A stretch of 64,000 nt of DNA from a virus: the IMG/VR virus record IMGVR_UViG_3300035212_003113, positions 307,676 to 371,675 of that record. One strand, 5' to 3'. Below, one piece after another: positions 1-9,563 of this stretch (positions are counted from its first letter, which is position 1; each line of letters opens with the position of its first letter). A program made the position numbers and the translations under genes. The notes beneath the pieces were generated by a model. That model was given only the letters and a program-made list of their open reading frames with translations, had not been told where the DNA came from and made no database searches.

Positions 1-1
1 G

Positions 2-403
2 CCTGCTGTTTTAGGAACCATTGCAGTAAGGCGCGCAATCTTCTCAGGTACTCCATTGGAGTCATTTGAGTACGCTGGCGTCTGGCCGGGAACTCTCAGT
101 GACCCTGCATATCCCGATACCTTTACTGGCTTCTTGTCGCCTTCCAACGCGACGCCACTGGAGTCGTTTGAGTACGCGGGCAACTGGCCTGGGACAATCT
201 CCGACCCTGCATATCCCTCAACGTTCACCGGCTTCGCCACGCCGTCAGACACGACGCCGTTAGAATCATTTGAGTATGTGGGCGGCTGGCCGGGAGCTCT
301 CAACGACCCTGCGTATCCCGATACCTTTACTGGTTTCTTGTCGCCGTCAGATGCGACACCGCTGGAGTCTTTTGAGGCCGCAGGGAGCTGGCCGGGGACC
401 TGA
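2..403 (+). CDS. C-terminal part of a virion/fibre-like protein with 34-residue repeats
   Basis: The frame is open from the first bases of the window, so the gene starts upstream and only its last 133 codons are seen. It holds three full copies and one short copy of a 34-residue repeat (102-nt period, repeats starting at 53, 155, 257 and 359). Each repeat opens PLESFEYAG, followed by WPG, DPAYP and FTGF. The last copy ends after WPGT at the stop. Place next to fibre and baseplate-like genes suggests a virion surface protein; no enzymatic motif is visible. Confidence 0.75.
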   Translation, partial: PAVLGTIAVRRAIFSGTPLESFEYAGVWPGTLSDPAYPDTFTGFLSPSNATPLESFEYAGNWPGTISDPAYPSTFTGFATPSDTTPLESFEYVGGWPGALNDPAYPDTFTGFLSPSDATPLESFEAAGSWPGT

Positions 404-447
404 TATCAACTGATGTACGGAATACGCAGACGTACTAGGAGGCTACG

Positions 448-1125
448 ATGTCTTTTGCAGATTGGACTTTTGTAACAAACGGGCTTGCCAGTAACGCGGA
501 GCCTTATGCTCCGAGCGGTGTGATACCTGCGCCTAGCATCGCGTCAGGTTCGTATGCCCGAATCATAAACGGAGATGGAAGCTCGTCGTCTTACGCTGGT
601 TTCGTGCCATCGAACGCATCATTTACCGGCGTTCCGGCGACGAAGGCGATTCGTATTCAAGCGTTCATCCGCTTGAACGGGAGCGTCGGGCAGTTTCTTA
701 TGGCTGCAAAATACACCCCGGCTGGTTTCAATAGTATTAGCGGCTACGCGCTAGGCACAAACAGATCATCTGCCCCTTCTTTGTTTTTTAGAACCCCTGG
801 CAGCCAGACAACATTGATAAACAGCATTTCTATCGATGTTTGGTACAGCTTCCGCATGACGGTGTATCCCATTTCTCCGACGGTAGACCGCATAATCTGC
901 GAGCAAGAGTCTTCTCCGGGGAGCGGTGTATGGTCATCAACATTCGCAGACGGCAATGGAGATATCACCATTGACCAAAGCATTACTCCTTCGCAGTACG
1001 TCGCATGGGGAGGATCGACGAACAATGGTGTATTTGGCGCAGGCGGCTACCTCGGTAGCCCCGGAAACACCATCATTGATATGATGCAAGTGTCGTTGGC
1101 AACAGTGCCTGTGCCAATTCCGTGA
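448..1125 (+). CDS. Probable virion surface protein, possibly LamG-like fold
   Basis: This 225-residue protein starts at an ATG with a strong AGGAGG site 6 nt upstream. It is rich in Ser, Gly, Ala and Asn with alternating hydrophobic strands and no cysteine-rich or catalytic motif. The pattern (AFIRLNG, then VWYSFRMTVYP) resembles the jelly-roll of concanavalin-like or LamG domains that also appear in the next gene. Role as a tail or fibre component is inferred from composition and position. Confidence 0.6.
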   Translation: MSFADWTFVTNGLASNAEPYAPSGVIPAPSIASGSYARIINGDGSSSSYAGFVPSNASFTGVPATKAIRIQAFIRLNGSVGQFLMAAKYTPAGFNSISGYALGTNRSSAPSLFFRTPGSQTTLINSISIDVWYSFRMTVYPISPTVDRIICEQESSPGSGVWSSTFADGNGDITIDQSITPSQYVAWGGSTNNGVFGAGGYLGSPGNTIIDMMQVSLATVPVPIP

Positions 1126-1484
1126 TACTCTGATGAGTATGTTGTCCGGCCCTGGCTACAGCCTGCTTGCTATCTAGCCAAGGGAGCTGTTATTGAGTAT
1201 GGGTCACTTGTTCGCCCAAAGTGCGCTTACTCTCCCAGATCGACATCGGCATATAGCTCGGTACCGAGTGCAGCTCCAAATAGTGATTTTTATTTCTAGT
1301 GGGCTGCCTACCTGAGATCTTTACCAGTTTTTGACTAAACTTTATTACTAGGCCAATGGCCTTGTAATGGCCTAATAGGCCATGCAAATGTAATAATAAA
1401 CAGACAACTCATGAGAGCATGCTGCCACTAGTCATGCAAGCAAATACTTGGTTATTACTCGAATCGGAATAACCAGAGGTAGAC
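1126..1484. other. Intergenic region with several small hairpins
   Basis: No convincing gene is seen in these 359 bases. Right after the preceding stop is a short hairpin (ATACTC, loop TGAT, GAGTAT), then a longer imperfect one (CCCTGGCTA with TAGCCAAGGG); neither has a T run. Two back-to-back palindromes, AGGCC-AAT-GGCCT (1350-1362) and GGCCT-AAT-AGGCC (1369-1381), lie in an AT-rich stretch. GGTTATT (1450-1456) can pair with AATAACC (1468-1474) just before the next ribosome site. A regulatory or transcription-boundary role is plausible but unproven. Confidence 0.45.
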
Positions 1485-3446
1485 GTGATAGGACCTAATC
1501 AATTAGCTATTCGAGCCGCGCCGCCTATTGACCTGCAGTCAATAGACTGTTATCGCGTTATTCTTGAGAAGAAAGCAGTATTCTCAGGCACTTCATTTGA
1601 TTTTGGAACAGGCTCCTTTTCAGGCTCCGGGCCAATTTTTGGAACATTCGCGGCACTGCCTCAGCCATCAAACAGCATAAATGGCAAAAAACTAGTAATT
1701 ACTCTGGATGGCACAAATCTGGGTATCGGCAGTCATACGGTTACTATAACCGGAACCTCATATAGCTCGGCAACCACAGAGACGATCACCTTTGCCTCAT
1801 CCGGTGTACAGCAGACTGTCGAATTCTGGAAAACAATTGATTCAATAGATATTTCGGTAGAAGTAGACGATCCAGTGTATCCAGCTGCCGCCATTCAGAT
1901 TGTCGAGGCAGTACCGCTCACCCAGTCTGAAAATGATGGGATTAATGCCGAAGTCTATTCCTATGATAACGGCGTCATTACGTTCCGCATTGCAGGTACA
2001 GATAACGACTTTATACTTTCCTCTGGATATTATCTTCTTGACTATCCATCGCCTATTTCTATTCAGATGGCTGACAAAGGCCGTCTTATTATAGGCGCAG
2101 ATGTCTCCGGCGTATATCGCGGTGAGGCAATTATCGAGGCACCATCTTTTTATTCTTCGACTCTAGAAGATGTGCGCATAGGCGAGAGCAGTGATATCCT
2201 TAATCAAACCCTGCTTCATAATTCTCCATTCCCTCCGGCTAAGATGCCAGAGGCGACCCTGCTCCTCGATTTTGATGAGCACGTAAAGGATATAACAGGA
2301 ATCTATCCAGCATTCCTCAGTCAATTCAAAACCGCATCCAGATCCCTGAACTCTGCCTTTGAAGATGCACTTTATGTTGATCGCAGGATCGTACTGGATA
2401 ATGCTAGAGAGCTAGTAGGTCCGCGGCGTGGTACAATAGAATTTTTTCTATCGCCGCTTTTAGATACATACTATGATGAGAACGAATACAGATTCATCAT
2501 GGATATTACGTCTCTTAAAAGCATTGATACCGTTAGCACAACCTCTAATACCATTATACTGCCATTTAAAGCCAGAAGCGTAAACCGCGTATACCTAAAA
2601 GGCGATGACACGCGAGAAAATCTTCTTGGACCGCGTAGTCTGCTTTCCGATGGACGTACCATTCGTCTGCCAAGCAGGCTGCCTGCTCAAAGAACAGCTG
2701 TTACCGTAGAATACACGCCAATAGACTTCGAGGGTGATCGCATATCGCTTTATCTCGACGGCTACAACAATGTTAATTTTGCTATAACGGCCAACAATAT
2801 TACTCGGGTGATCTCTAGAGAGATCGACTGGAAGCGAGACAGCTGGCATCGTATAATGGCCACTTGGGATGTTTCAAACATAGACAACTTCGACCAGATG
2901 CGGCTATTCCTTGATGGCACAGAAAATAACATAGTTACGTGGGGCAGTCCCGGCTTTATCTGGGGGGGCGGACATGTATGGGGAACATCTGCCACAGGTG
3001 TAACCGGCAGCCAGGCCTTAATTGACGATATAAACCTAGTTGACGAGTTCAGTGTAATAAATATTGGCTCTGATTTTTCTGGCTCGCAGCAATATTTGAT
3101 GAAAATGGATAACTTAAGATTTAGCTCTATTGCTCGCCAGCCTGTGCGCATTGGTGCGCTTGATTATGACTTAGTATGGAATGACAACCTAGGTGCAGTA
3201 TCTCCTGTTATACCCGATGCTTTTACAAAAGGTTTATTTGACTTCAATCGATCTGACTCTGAGAGCGACCGCTTGGCAAATCTTATCAGCACAGAGGGCT
3301 CGCTGTATTCAATCGGCGTAGAGATTGATGACGGATTTAACAAAATACTTTCGTCTGAGCGCAGTCGAGAGGCCCTGCTAAGCATCTATCAAAAAATAAA
3401 GCCGGCACATATGCGCCTGTTCTCAAAGTTTAAGCAAGAGATCTGA
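1485..3446 (+). CDS. Virion structural protein with concanavalin/LamG-like domain
   Basis: The 653-residue protein starts at GTG after an AGAGGT site. The first 250 residues are beta-rich. The middle to C-terminal part (about 300-560) has the layout of a LamG/concanavalin-like domain: GTIEFFLSP, ISLYLDGYNN, WHRIMATWD, MRLFLDGTEN and MDNLRFSS. Such domains bind glycans or act as spacers in phage fibres. The neighbours are other structural genes and the next gene follows after 9 nt. The role in the virion is inferred. Confidence 0.7.
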   Translation: MIGPNQLAIRAAPPIDLQSIDCYRVILEKKAVFSGTSFDFGTGSFSGSGPIFGTFAALPQPSNSINGKKLVITLDGTNLGIGSHTVTITGTSYSSATTETITFASSGVQQTVEFWKTIDSIDISVEVDDPVYPAAAIQIVEAVPLTQSENDGINAEVYSYDNGVITFRIAGTDNDFILSSGYYLLDYPSPISIQMADKGRLIIGADVSGVYRGEAIIEAPSFYSSTLEDVRIGESSDILNQTLLHNSPFPPAKMPEATLLLDFDEHVKDITGIYPAFLSQFKTASRSLNSAFEDALYVDRRIVLDNARELVGPRRGTIEFFLSPLLDTYYDENEYRFIMDITSLKSIDTVSTTSNTIILPFKARSVNRVYLKGDDTRENLLGPRSLLSDGRTIRLPSRLPAQRTAVTVEYTPIDFEGDRISLYLDGYNNVNFAITANNITRVISREIDWKRDSWHRIMATWDVSNIDNFDQMRLFLDGTENNIVTWGSPGFIWGGGHVWGTSATGVTGSQALIDDINLVDEFSVINIGSDFSGSQQYLMKMDNLRFSSIARQPVRIGALDYDLVWNDNLGAVSPVIPDAFTKGLFDFNRSDSESDRLANLISTEGSLYSIGVEIDDGFNKILSSERSREALLSIYQKIKPAHMRLFSKFKQEI

Positions 3447-3455
3447 GGAAATAAA

Positions 3456-6290
3456 ATGACTCAAAAACGCCCGCATTGGTTTGATTTTCAGAAGGTCACT
3501 ACAAATGATCTTAAGGCAGAGCAGGATGCTTGGCTTAGCGCCGTAGGCGGTGCCACTACCGGTGCATCAGGGACTGGCGTTCAGCTTGATAGTCCGCTAG
3601 AATCAGTTGTACTCGACACAGGAAGCCTAAATACTACCCAATCGGCGTGGGTAGCTACAGATTCTTTTGACGGTCGTGGCGTTCTGCTGGAAGAGTACGC
3701 CTGCAAGGATATCGTAAATGGCAATCAAATTTCGGTAACGCTTACGGACACAGCCGTTAGCGAGCGCGTTCCGCTGATACTAACTGTTATTGGAACGGAT
3801 TTTGATGATAATCCATATTACGAACATGTGCGTTGCCCGGTAAATGGACGCTATCATACGTATGGCCACTTTAAGATTGTCAAGAATATAATGTTTCAAA
3901 ACATGTTTGGCAATACCGATGCGCGGATTGACGGTCGCGGTTGCCTAGCACTTGGTGCTAATGGTGGTCGCGCAGTTGTGTCAGAGGCCAGCTCAATGCT
4001 GCCAGCTGCAGATACAATTGTTGAATCACAGTCCAAAACGCCTGACATTGTTTTTGCTGACTACAAGCTATACGATAGCGGCAAGACGCTTGATCAGGTG
4101 CTTGCTGAATCACTTGGATCAGAATACAGCGTAGATCAGCTTAACGTCAATACATCTATTTCTGAAACAAAACTTTTTAGTGCCGGCGCCTCTTCCGAGG
4201 TTACATATGGTCAGAAATTCAGGATGCGTGGTAACAATATCCAGAAGATCCAGCTGCTGCTTGCACTGGACTCTGGATCTTCTTGGTCTGGAGAGATTGC
4301 GGTAGGGCTTAAAAAGCTACTTAACCGTGAGACCTTTTCATCTGCAACGCGCTACCTGCCTGATACGCTTATTGACTTTGATCCAGAGACAGAGTTTCTC
4401 GCAGAGACGAGTCTTAGCCAGGCGGACCTAGAAGAGCAAGGAGTTGTCCTAGGACCTGATCACCAGCCAGTAGATTTTGTATTTTCTGAAACATCTATAG
4501 GCAATTCAAATCTGTCTGAGCTCGAGAATGATGCTTGGTATGTACTTGTTGTACGCCGGACCGGGTCGTCTACGACCGGAACCCTTAGTATACCAGTAGT
4601 ACCGGTATATACCGGTATAGACCCGTATACTAAGAGAGAAGATGAGGACTTTACTTCGGGGACGGGTCGTTTCACTGTATTCTCGGGCGGAATTTGGACA
4701 GACATCCAAGATCGCACTACCTGGTACAGGGTTTGCGGAGATGCATTCCGTGCTGCCTCTGGCACAATTGTCGATGACGGTGCTCGTGTAACAAGCCAGA
4801 AAACTACCGTTAATGACAAAGGCGTCAAGACTCAGCGACTAGAGCGCGGTATTGCTTTTGCCAACTCCACCGTTGATGCTGATAACTATTTTATCGCGCA
4901 GTCAGCAACACAGCTGACAGATATTATTACGCATCCTGCCACGGGTGATGATCAGGCCTCACGCGAGATAGATGTTCCAGACCTGGCCAGCCTAAGGCTG
5001 TCTGAAGTAGAAGACCTGCTTGTCACAAAGCCAAATCTCATTTGCTTGGCAGTAGGCACTGATGCAAATCCGCGTGCAAATCCGGTAATCACGGGAACTA
5101 TTTACCATCCTGGCTTATTTAGAAATAATATTCTTGACATTCCCAATCCACCGACAGATCTGATTAACAAGAATGTTGTTGGCAGTATCATAACTCCAAA
5201 TATTTTGAAGCCTTCGATCCGTTATCGCATCATTAGCCAGCAGCGCTTTGTCGATGGCTATGGTGACATGGATAGCAATGGTGAGCTAAATATATCCGAC
5301 CTGCTGCTGCTAGAGGCTTTTGACGGCTACAGCACTACGCTTGCAACTACATCAACGTACACTTCTGCACAGCAGATTGCCACTGTTGCCTCGGAAGAAA
5401 CACCAATGGTTTCTATACTCAAGGCAAATCTAGATACCGATTCCGAAGTGGGTACGGCTGATATCGCTGCTCTAAATGATTACCTGGTAAATGGCACGGG
5501 CTTCCCAAATGGCCAGGGCCAGTTCAATCGCGTGCGCCTGCATGTTGAGCCGCTCACTGACGGCTTGGACTTCCTGGACGACTTCGGCGCGTCTACGCTG
5601 GCCATTCACACGGCAGACACCAACCTCCTGTCAACTTTCTCGGCGCCTATAAACTGGTCGATTGCGCCGGTACGTGTTTGGTATGAGAGCTCAGTACAGG
5701 TAGTAGACATTAGGCGTTTTGCCATTTCTGCAAGCACGGATTTCTCGAGCGCAGATCTACGCTCTACTCCTCCATCCGGCGGGACAAATAGTCTTATTCT
5801 GCCAGGCGACCTATACCTGAGTGGCAATATTAAGACTCTAGAAGGCGACTACCATCGGCTTGATTACGAGCGCACGATTGTAGAACTAGAGCTACCTGAT
5901 GGTACTTCAGAGAAGGAGATAAATATATTTAATCTCTTTGTAAAGAACAAGATGCGCTTCAGCGATGGCGCTCTTGTGACGACTGAGGCCTTGGCATCTG
6001 GCCAGGTATTCTTCGAGGTCCAAGTCAGCTCGTTTGCAAAGAATATTGGATTTGCAGTTGATGGCTTTGTTGATTATTCCGATGTCGGAGATAGCGCCGA
6101 TGAAGCAATAGGCACGTACATCGATCAGGATACTGGTCTGATGAGAATACGCGCCTACAATATAGTCAACAACGACATACGCCCGGAAGTGCGCACACGC
6201 ATCTACGTAATTGTAAACATAAAGAAGGCTGGATGGCGTAATCCACCTCGAAAAGTAACTAGTGCGGAGCTTATTGCGCTTTGGAGTTAG
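3456..6290 (+). CDS. Large virion/baseplate-like protein with dockerin-like calcium loops
   Basis: This 944-residue protein has a GGA-type site a few bases before its ATG. Around residues 606-625 and 665-685 are two dockerin-like EF-hand loops (DMDSNGELNISDLLLLEAF and NLDTDSEVGTADIAALNDYL), with D-x-D/N-x-N/D spacing of calcium ligands. The rest is beta-rich and repetitive without enzyme motifs. Position between fibre-like genes and a surface-sugar cluster suggests a tail or baseplate component. Calcium binding is inferred from the loops. Confidence 0.65.
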   Translation: MTQKRPHWFDFQKVTTNDLKAEQDAWLSAVGGATTGASGTGVQLDSPLESVVLDTGSLNTTQSAWVATDSFDGRGVLLEEYACKDIVNGNQISVTLTDTAVSERVPLILTVIGTDFDDNPYYEHVRCPVNGRYHTYGHFKIVKNIMFQNMFGNTDARIDGRGCLALGANGGRAVVSEASSMLPAADTIVESQSKTPDIVFADYKLYDSGKTLDQVLAESLGSEYSVDQLNVNTSISETKLFSAGASSEVTYGQKFRMRGNNIQKIQLLLALDSGSSWSGEIAVGLKKLLNRETFSSATRYLPDTLIDFDPETEFLAETSLSQADLEEQGVVLGPDHQPVDFVFSETSIGNSNLSELENDAWYVLVVRRTGSSTTGTLSIPVVPVYTGIDPYTKREDEDFTSGTGRFTVFSGGIWTDIQDRTTWYRVCGDAFRAASGTIVDDGARVTSQKTTVNDKGVKTQRLERGIAFANSTVDADNYFIAQSATQLTDIITHPATGDDQASREIDVPDLASLRLSEVEDLLVTKPNLICLAVGTDANPRANPVITGTIYHPGLFRNNILDIPNPPTDLINKNVVGSIITPNILKPSIRYRIISQQRFVDGYGDMDSNGELNISDLLLLEAFDGYSTTLATTSTYTSAQQIATVASEETPMVSILKANLDTDSEVGTADIAALNDYLVNGTGFPNGQGQFNRVRLHVEPLTDGLDFLDDFGASTLAIHTADTNLLSTFSAPINWSIAPVRVWYESSVQVVDIRRFAISASTDFSSADLRSTPPSGGTNSLILPGDLYLSGNIKTLEGDYHRLDYERTIVELELPDGTSEKEINIFNLFVKNKMRFSDGALVTTEALASGQVFFEVQVSSFAKNIGFAVDGFVDYSDVGDSADEAIGTYIDQDTGLMRIRAYNIVNNDIRPEVRTRIYVIVNIKKAGWRNPPRKVTSAELIALWS

Positions 6291-6295
6291 CGCCC

Positions 6296-6313
6296 GGGCT
6301 CCGAAAGGAGCCC
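6296..6313 (+). promoter_or_regulatory. Hairpin enclosing the ribosome site of the glycosyltransferase gene
   Basis: GGGCTCC (6296-6302), a GAAA tetraloop and GGAGCCC (6307-6313) form a perfect 7-bp hairpin 1 nt before the ATG at 6315. The GGAG ribosome site lies in the 3' arm, so the fold would hide it. There is no T run, so this is a poor terminator. Confidence 0.6.
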
Positions 6314-6314
6314 G

Positions 6315-7478
6315 ATGTTTATTAGGAGCTTTACCTGGGGAAAAGCTGATCTGTCATGGAGCCCAGTCATGGAGCGCTTGTTGCGCGCGGCCGAAGGTCG
6401 TGGTCACAAGGTAAGTCTTTTGTCGACAAATGGCTATGATGGCATGGACTACTGGACTGCCGAGAGGTCTGCAGCTGCTGCAGCAGAAATTGATGCAGCT
6501 CGTGCCAGCGCCCCGTTCGATATAGATATTACTTATACAATTCCTTTTAACTTTCCGCAGAGGTTTTTGTCAGATAGCCGAGTGAAGATCGGTCGCTTTG
6601 ACTATGAGAGCAGCGTCCTGCCAAAGTTTTTCCGTCAGAATATAAATTTCCCTGATTACGTTGTAGGCAGCAGCAGATTTGTTGCCGATGTATTTTGTAA
6701 TGCAGGTGCCCATCCTGACAAGGTCAAGATCATACATTCTGGCGTGGATCGTTCTATCTTCAATGAAGACGTCCCGCCGCTAGATGTACAGAAACTCGGC
6801 ATAAGCGGCAAGCCCTTTGTATTCCTTGCAGTTGCTGAGCCGCATTATCGCAAGCAGCTAGATCGGCTCCTAAAGATCTATTGTGAGCGGTTTAGTGCAA
6901 GCGATGATGTAGTGCTGATTATAAAGACAAAGCTATTTGCGCCTGGTGACAAGCGCCAGGGCTTTGAGCAGGATATTCGCCCACATCTCGCCGCTCTTAA
7001 ATCAAAATATGGTGCAGCTATGCCACAGATCCGTATTCTAGGTAAGCGCTTGCCTAGTCTGGCAGCACTATACCGAGCTGCACACGCTTTCTGTTTACCA
7101 ACTGCTGGAGAGGGCTGGGGCATGCCATTCCTAGAGGCCATGAGCTGCGGTGCCCTCGTCATTGCTCCAGAATACGGAGGCCAGGTCGACTTCCTTAATC
7201 ACAATAATGCGATGTTGTGTCCTGTAAAGATACTTCCTGCTCTGCCGCAGGAGCAGTATGGTACTCACCCTGCTGCCCAACTAAACTGGAAAAATATATT
7301 AGATATGCCGAAGGGCGTAGTAGGGCGTCCGGATGAAGCTGTATTTGGAGATATGATGCGCCGGGCATATGAGAGCTATGACTCTTGCATAGATCCACTT
7401 AGGGTTAATATGCGCGCAACCGCCGACCGATTCACCTGGGACGCAGCTGCTCAACAGATGCTGGAGCTCGCCAAATGA
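6315..7478 (+). CDS. GT4-type glycosyltransferase
   Basis: This 387-residue protein has the GT-B, GT4-like layout. The N-terminal half ends in PDKVKIIHSGVD (about 137-148). The C-terminal half carries FLAVAEPHYRKQLDRLL, a sequence RILGKRLP, and the signature GEGWGMPFLEAMSCG (about 264-278), with the E-x7-E pair that holds the nucleotide sugar. It should transfer a sugar from a nucleotide-activated donor. It heads a cluster of sugar-type enzymes and may modify virion, DNA or cell-surface structures; the acceptor is unknown. It overlaps the next gene by 4 nt. Confidence 0.88.
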   Translation: MFIRSFTWGKADLSWSPVMERLLRAAEGRGHKVSLLSTNGYDGMDYWTAERSAAAAAEIDAARASAPFDIDITYTIPFNFPQRFLSDSRVKIGRFDYESSVLPKFFRQNINFPDYVVGSSRFVADVFCNAGAHPDKVKIIHSGVDRSIFNEDVPPLDVQKLGISGKPFVFLAVAEPHYRKQLDRLLKIYCERFSASDDVVLIIKTKLFAPGDKRQGFEQDIRPHLAALKSKYGAAMPQIRILGKRLPSLAALYRAAHAFCLPTAGEGWGMPFLEAMSCGALVIAPEYGGQVDFLNHNNAMLCPVKILPALPQEQYGTHPAAQLNWKNILDMPKGVVGRPDEAVFGDMMRRAYESYDSCIDPLRVNMRATADRFTWDAAAQQMLELAK

Positions 7479-7930
7479 TGCTGCTATCTGCCGATAAGGC
7501 TCCGGACATTTTAACCGCCCTCGCCAGCAGGGCGCTTGTGCTTTCGCTGCACGATGGCGGTACTCTCAGACTTGACCGCGAATCTGTACGCAGTATCACG
7601 CCTTCATCAGGCGTATTTGGATTTCAGACAGATGACGGCAGGATTATAGGGATTACTAGCTATTTGCAATCAGTGCAGCACAGCTCGGTACGCTTTTATG
7701 TGCATTTTGAAACCGATGATCGCAAAGAGATTAAAGAAGGACTGCTGTTGCTGCAAAAACTGGCATCTAGTTCTGGTACGGTGAAGATGAGTATCGTAGC
7801 CTGCCAGGACCAGGACGGCATGACTGATATTGCACGAGAGCTCGGTTTTTTCCCAGAGGTAAAACTGCGACAGCATGTTTATTCAAGAGGGCAATACCTT
7901 GCTGCAACAGAATATGGATGCATACTATGA
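7475..7930 (+). CDS. Degenerate GNAT-like protein
   Basis: The 151-residue protein overlaps the glycosyltransferase stop as ATGA. Its C-terminus (IARELGFFPEVKLRQHVYSR, then GQYLAATEYGCIL) looks like the last strands of a GNAT acetyltransferase, but the acetyl-CoA loop (Q/R-x-x-G-x-G/A) is not visible. It may be an inactive or very diverged acetyltransferase. Coupling suggests it works with the sugar-modifying genes around it. Confidence 0.55.
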   Translation: MMLLSADKAPDILTALASRALVLSLHDGGTLRLDRESVRSITPSSGVFGFQTDDGRIIGITSYLQSVQHSSVRFYVHFETDDRKEIKEGLLLLQKLASSSGTVKMSIVACQDQDGMTDIARELGFFPEVKLRQHVYSRGQYLAATEYGCIL

Positions 7931-8445
7931 TCCCTAATAAAGAGCTAAACATAAAGCTGCGCAATTATCTCGATAGCGATGCTGCTAGCCTTATTGAGAT
8001 TCTTAATTCTGGCAAAGGACTGCTGCTTGGCGCAGCTGGAATTGCAAACTCCAGCAGCTGGGCCACCTTGCGCGGGAGTATGGTTGCCGAACAGGTAATT
8101 GTTGCAGAAAAAAATTTCAAGTCATACTTGATTGGCTATGTGGGCATCACAGCTCACTCAGTAAGTGCTCGTCGTGCAGAATTGTGCCTGTTCTGTATTG
8201 GTCCCGATACATCTAAAACTATTCCTGATCGCAAGACGCTCGACTGTGTTCTGGACTGGTGTTTCAATGTATTAGGGCTAAATAAAATAACCCTAGAAGT
8301 CATTGATGGCAATGCTATAATAGGCATACTGGAGTCTGCTGGCTTTATTTCCGAGGGGCTACGTAAAAGCCAGTATCAGATCGGCCAGAATCGCGCAGAT
8401 TCTGCCATGATGAGTCTGCTGGCCCCAGCCTGGAGGACGCAGTGA
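7927..8445 (+). CDS. GNAT N-acetyltransferase, RimJ/RimL-like
   Basis: I chose the ATG at 7927 because it overlaps the previous stop as ATGA; an in-frame ATG lies at 7918. The 172-residue protein ends with a typical GNAT pattern: CFNVLGLNKITLEVIDGNA, then GILESAGFISEGLRKSQYQ, as in RimJ/RimL-type enzymes. It should move an acetyl group from acetyl-CoA to an amine, perhaps an amino sugar given the neighbouring glycosyltransferase. The substrate is inferred. Confidence 0.72.
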   Translation: MIPNKELNIKLRNYLDSDAASLIEILNSGKGLLLGAAGIANSSSWATLRGSMVAEQVIVAEKNFKSYLIGYVGITAHSVSARRAELCLFCIGPDTSKTIPDRKTLDCVLDWCFNVLGLNKITLEVIDGNAIIGILESAGFISEGLRKSQYQIGQNRADSAMMSLLAPAWRTQ

Positions 8446-8987
8446 ACGTAATTATGCTTCTAGATAATGATCCACTATGGAGGGCTGCAGTAGGAGTAAA
8501 CTCACTAGCCCAGCGCCTTATTGATGCGGCAGTAGGCTGCCGAGGAGTTCAGCGTCTTGTTGTATCTGCACTGCCATCCTGGACAGAGGATCGTCAGTAT
8601 TATAGGGTTGCGCCGTTCCAGCTGCCATCTCCCAAGATCAGGTCATGGATACGGTATTCCAGCTCAGAGCCAGAACAGCAGGTGTACGAAGCTATGCGTG
8701 AGCTCGGATGGGACACTGCATTAGTACTATCTAGTGCAACCCCATGCGTATTTTCGTTTATGCTGGATGAGATATTTTCTGGTCTACCTAATAAAGAATA
8801 TGGATTAAGAGTATTTACTTGGTCAGAGGTGGTTCGTGGAGGTTTTCTAGATACGGCTGGTACGCTTAGCGGCGCTAATCTGTCAGCAGAAGACGTTGAG
8901 TATGCTTATTCAGAAGTAATCAAGGGAGCCGCCTGGGAAGAGGTAATGGAAGAAATAAATGGCGAACAAGGATCTGTATCTATCTAA
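8442..8987 (+). CDS. Protein of unknown function in the sugar cluster, possibly nucleotidyltransferase-like
   Basis: The start is GTG overlapping the previous stop. The 181-residue protein begins MNVIMLLDNDPLWRAAVGVN and later has LGWDTALVLSSATPCVFSF, an alpha/beta pattern loosely like sugar cytidylyl- or nucleotidyltransferases. I see no full catalytic signature. Tight overlap on both sides puts it in the same operon as the glycosyltransferase. Confidence 0.5.
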   Translation: MNVIMLLDNDPLWRAAVGVNSLAQRLIDAAVGCRGVQRLVVSALPSWTEDRQYYRVAPFQLPSPKIRSWIRYSSSEPEQQVYEAMRELGWDTALVLSSATPCVFSFMLDEIFSGLPNKEYGLRVFTWSEVVRGGFLDTAGTLSGANLSAEDVEYAYSEVIKGAAWEEVMEEINGEQGSVSI

Positions 8988-9555
8988 TACGAGTACTAAG
9001 TTCGGGCCCGGAGAGCTTTCAGGCTTTGCTCCGGGTGGGCGTACACTTATACTCGGCAGAGGATTAGATTTAACGTCGCTCGGTGATTTGAAGAACTACT
9101 TCAGCATAATAATCGCCGAAGACCCTTCATACGCCACCGGCCTGGAGTTTCCACCAGACATCACTATTTGGCAACCAGGTAGTCCATATATCTCAGATGT
9201 TTATGCATTTCCTTATTCAAGGGAAACGCTTTTTGTTGTCAATAGGCATACTCTAAAGCGCTTGTTGTACGCTGGTGTTCTAACGGATACCTATAACCTT
9301 GCATATATTCCAGGTGGTGATATTAGCCATGTGCCAGCAGTAGTTGATTATGCGCCTATTGGATTGGATTCTCTTGCCACCGGGCAGCACCTGGCCACTA
9401 TAATGGGCGCAACCTCGTTTTATGATACAGAGGGGCGATCAGGAACAATACCGACAACGCTGCAGAGTCTCACTGAAGCTGTAAACACAAAGGATAAATA
9501 TGGCGTAAGTACATTTTATCTCGAGCGCAGATATTCTCTGATTGATCGGATCTAA
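8959..9555 (+). CDS. Alpha/beta protein of unknown function
   Basis: This 198-residue protein overlaps the previous gene by 29 nt. It opens with LILGRGLDLTSLGDLKNYF followed by FSIIIAED, a Rossmann-like start as in some proteins that handle activated sugars, and later has PIGLDSLATGQHLATIMGA. I do not recognise the family. The operon suggests a part in glycan synthesis or modification. Confidence 0.5.
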   Translation: MANKDLYLSNTSTKFGPGELSGFAPGGRTLILGRGLDLTSLGDLKNYFSIIIAEDPSYATGLEFPPDITIWQPGSPYISDVYAFPYSRETLFVVNRHTLKRLLYAGVLTDTYNLAYIPGGDISHVPAVVDYAPIGLDSLATGQHLATIMGATSFYDTEGRSGTIPTTLQSLTEAVNTKDKYGVSTFYLERRYSLIDRI

Positions 9556-9563
9556 GGAACAAG

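Noticed and set aside
1450-1474. Possible tRNA fragment with a TCGAATC-like loop
   Set aside because: Only a 7-bp hairpin is present; acceptor, D and anticodon arms cannot be formed.
6869-6900. CCTAAAGATC inside the glycosyltransferase gene as an element
   Set aside because: Only fragments of the left half are present, without the second half-site 22 bp away.
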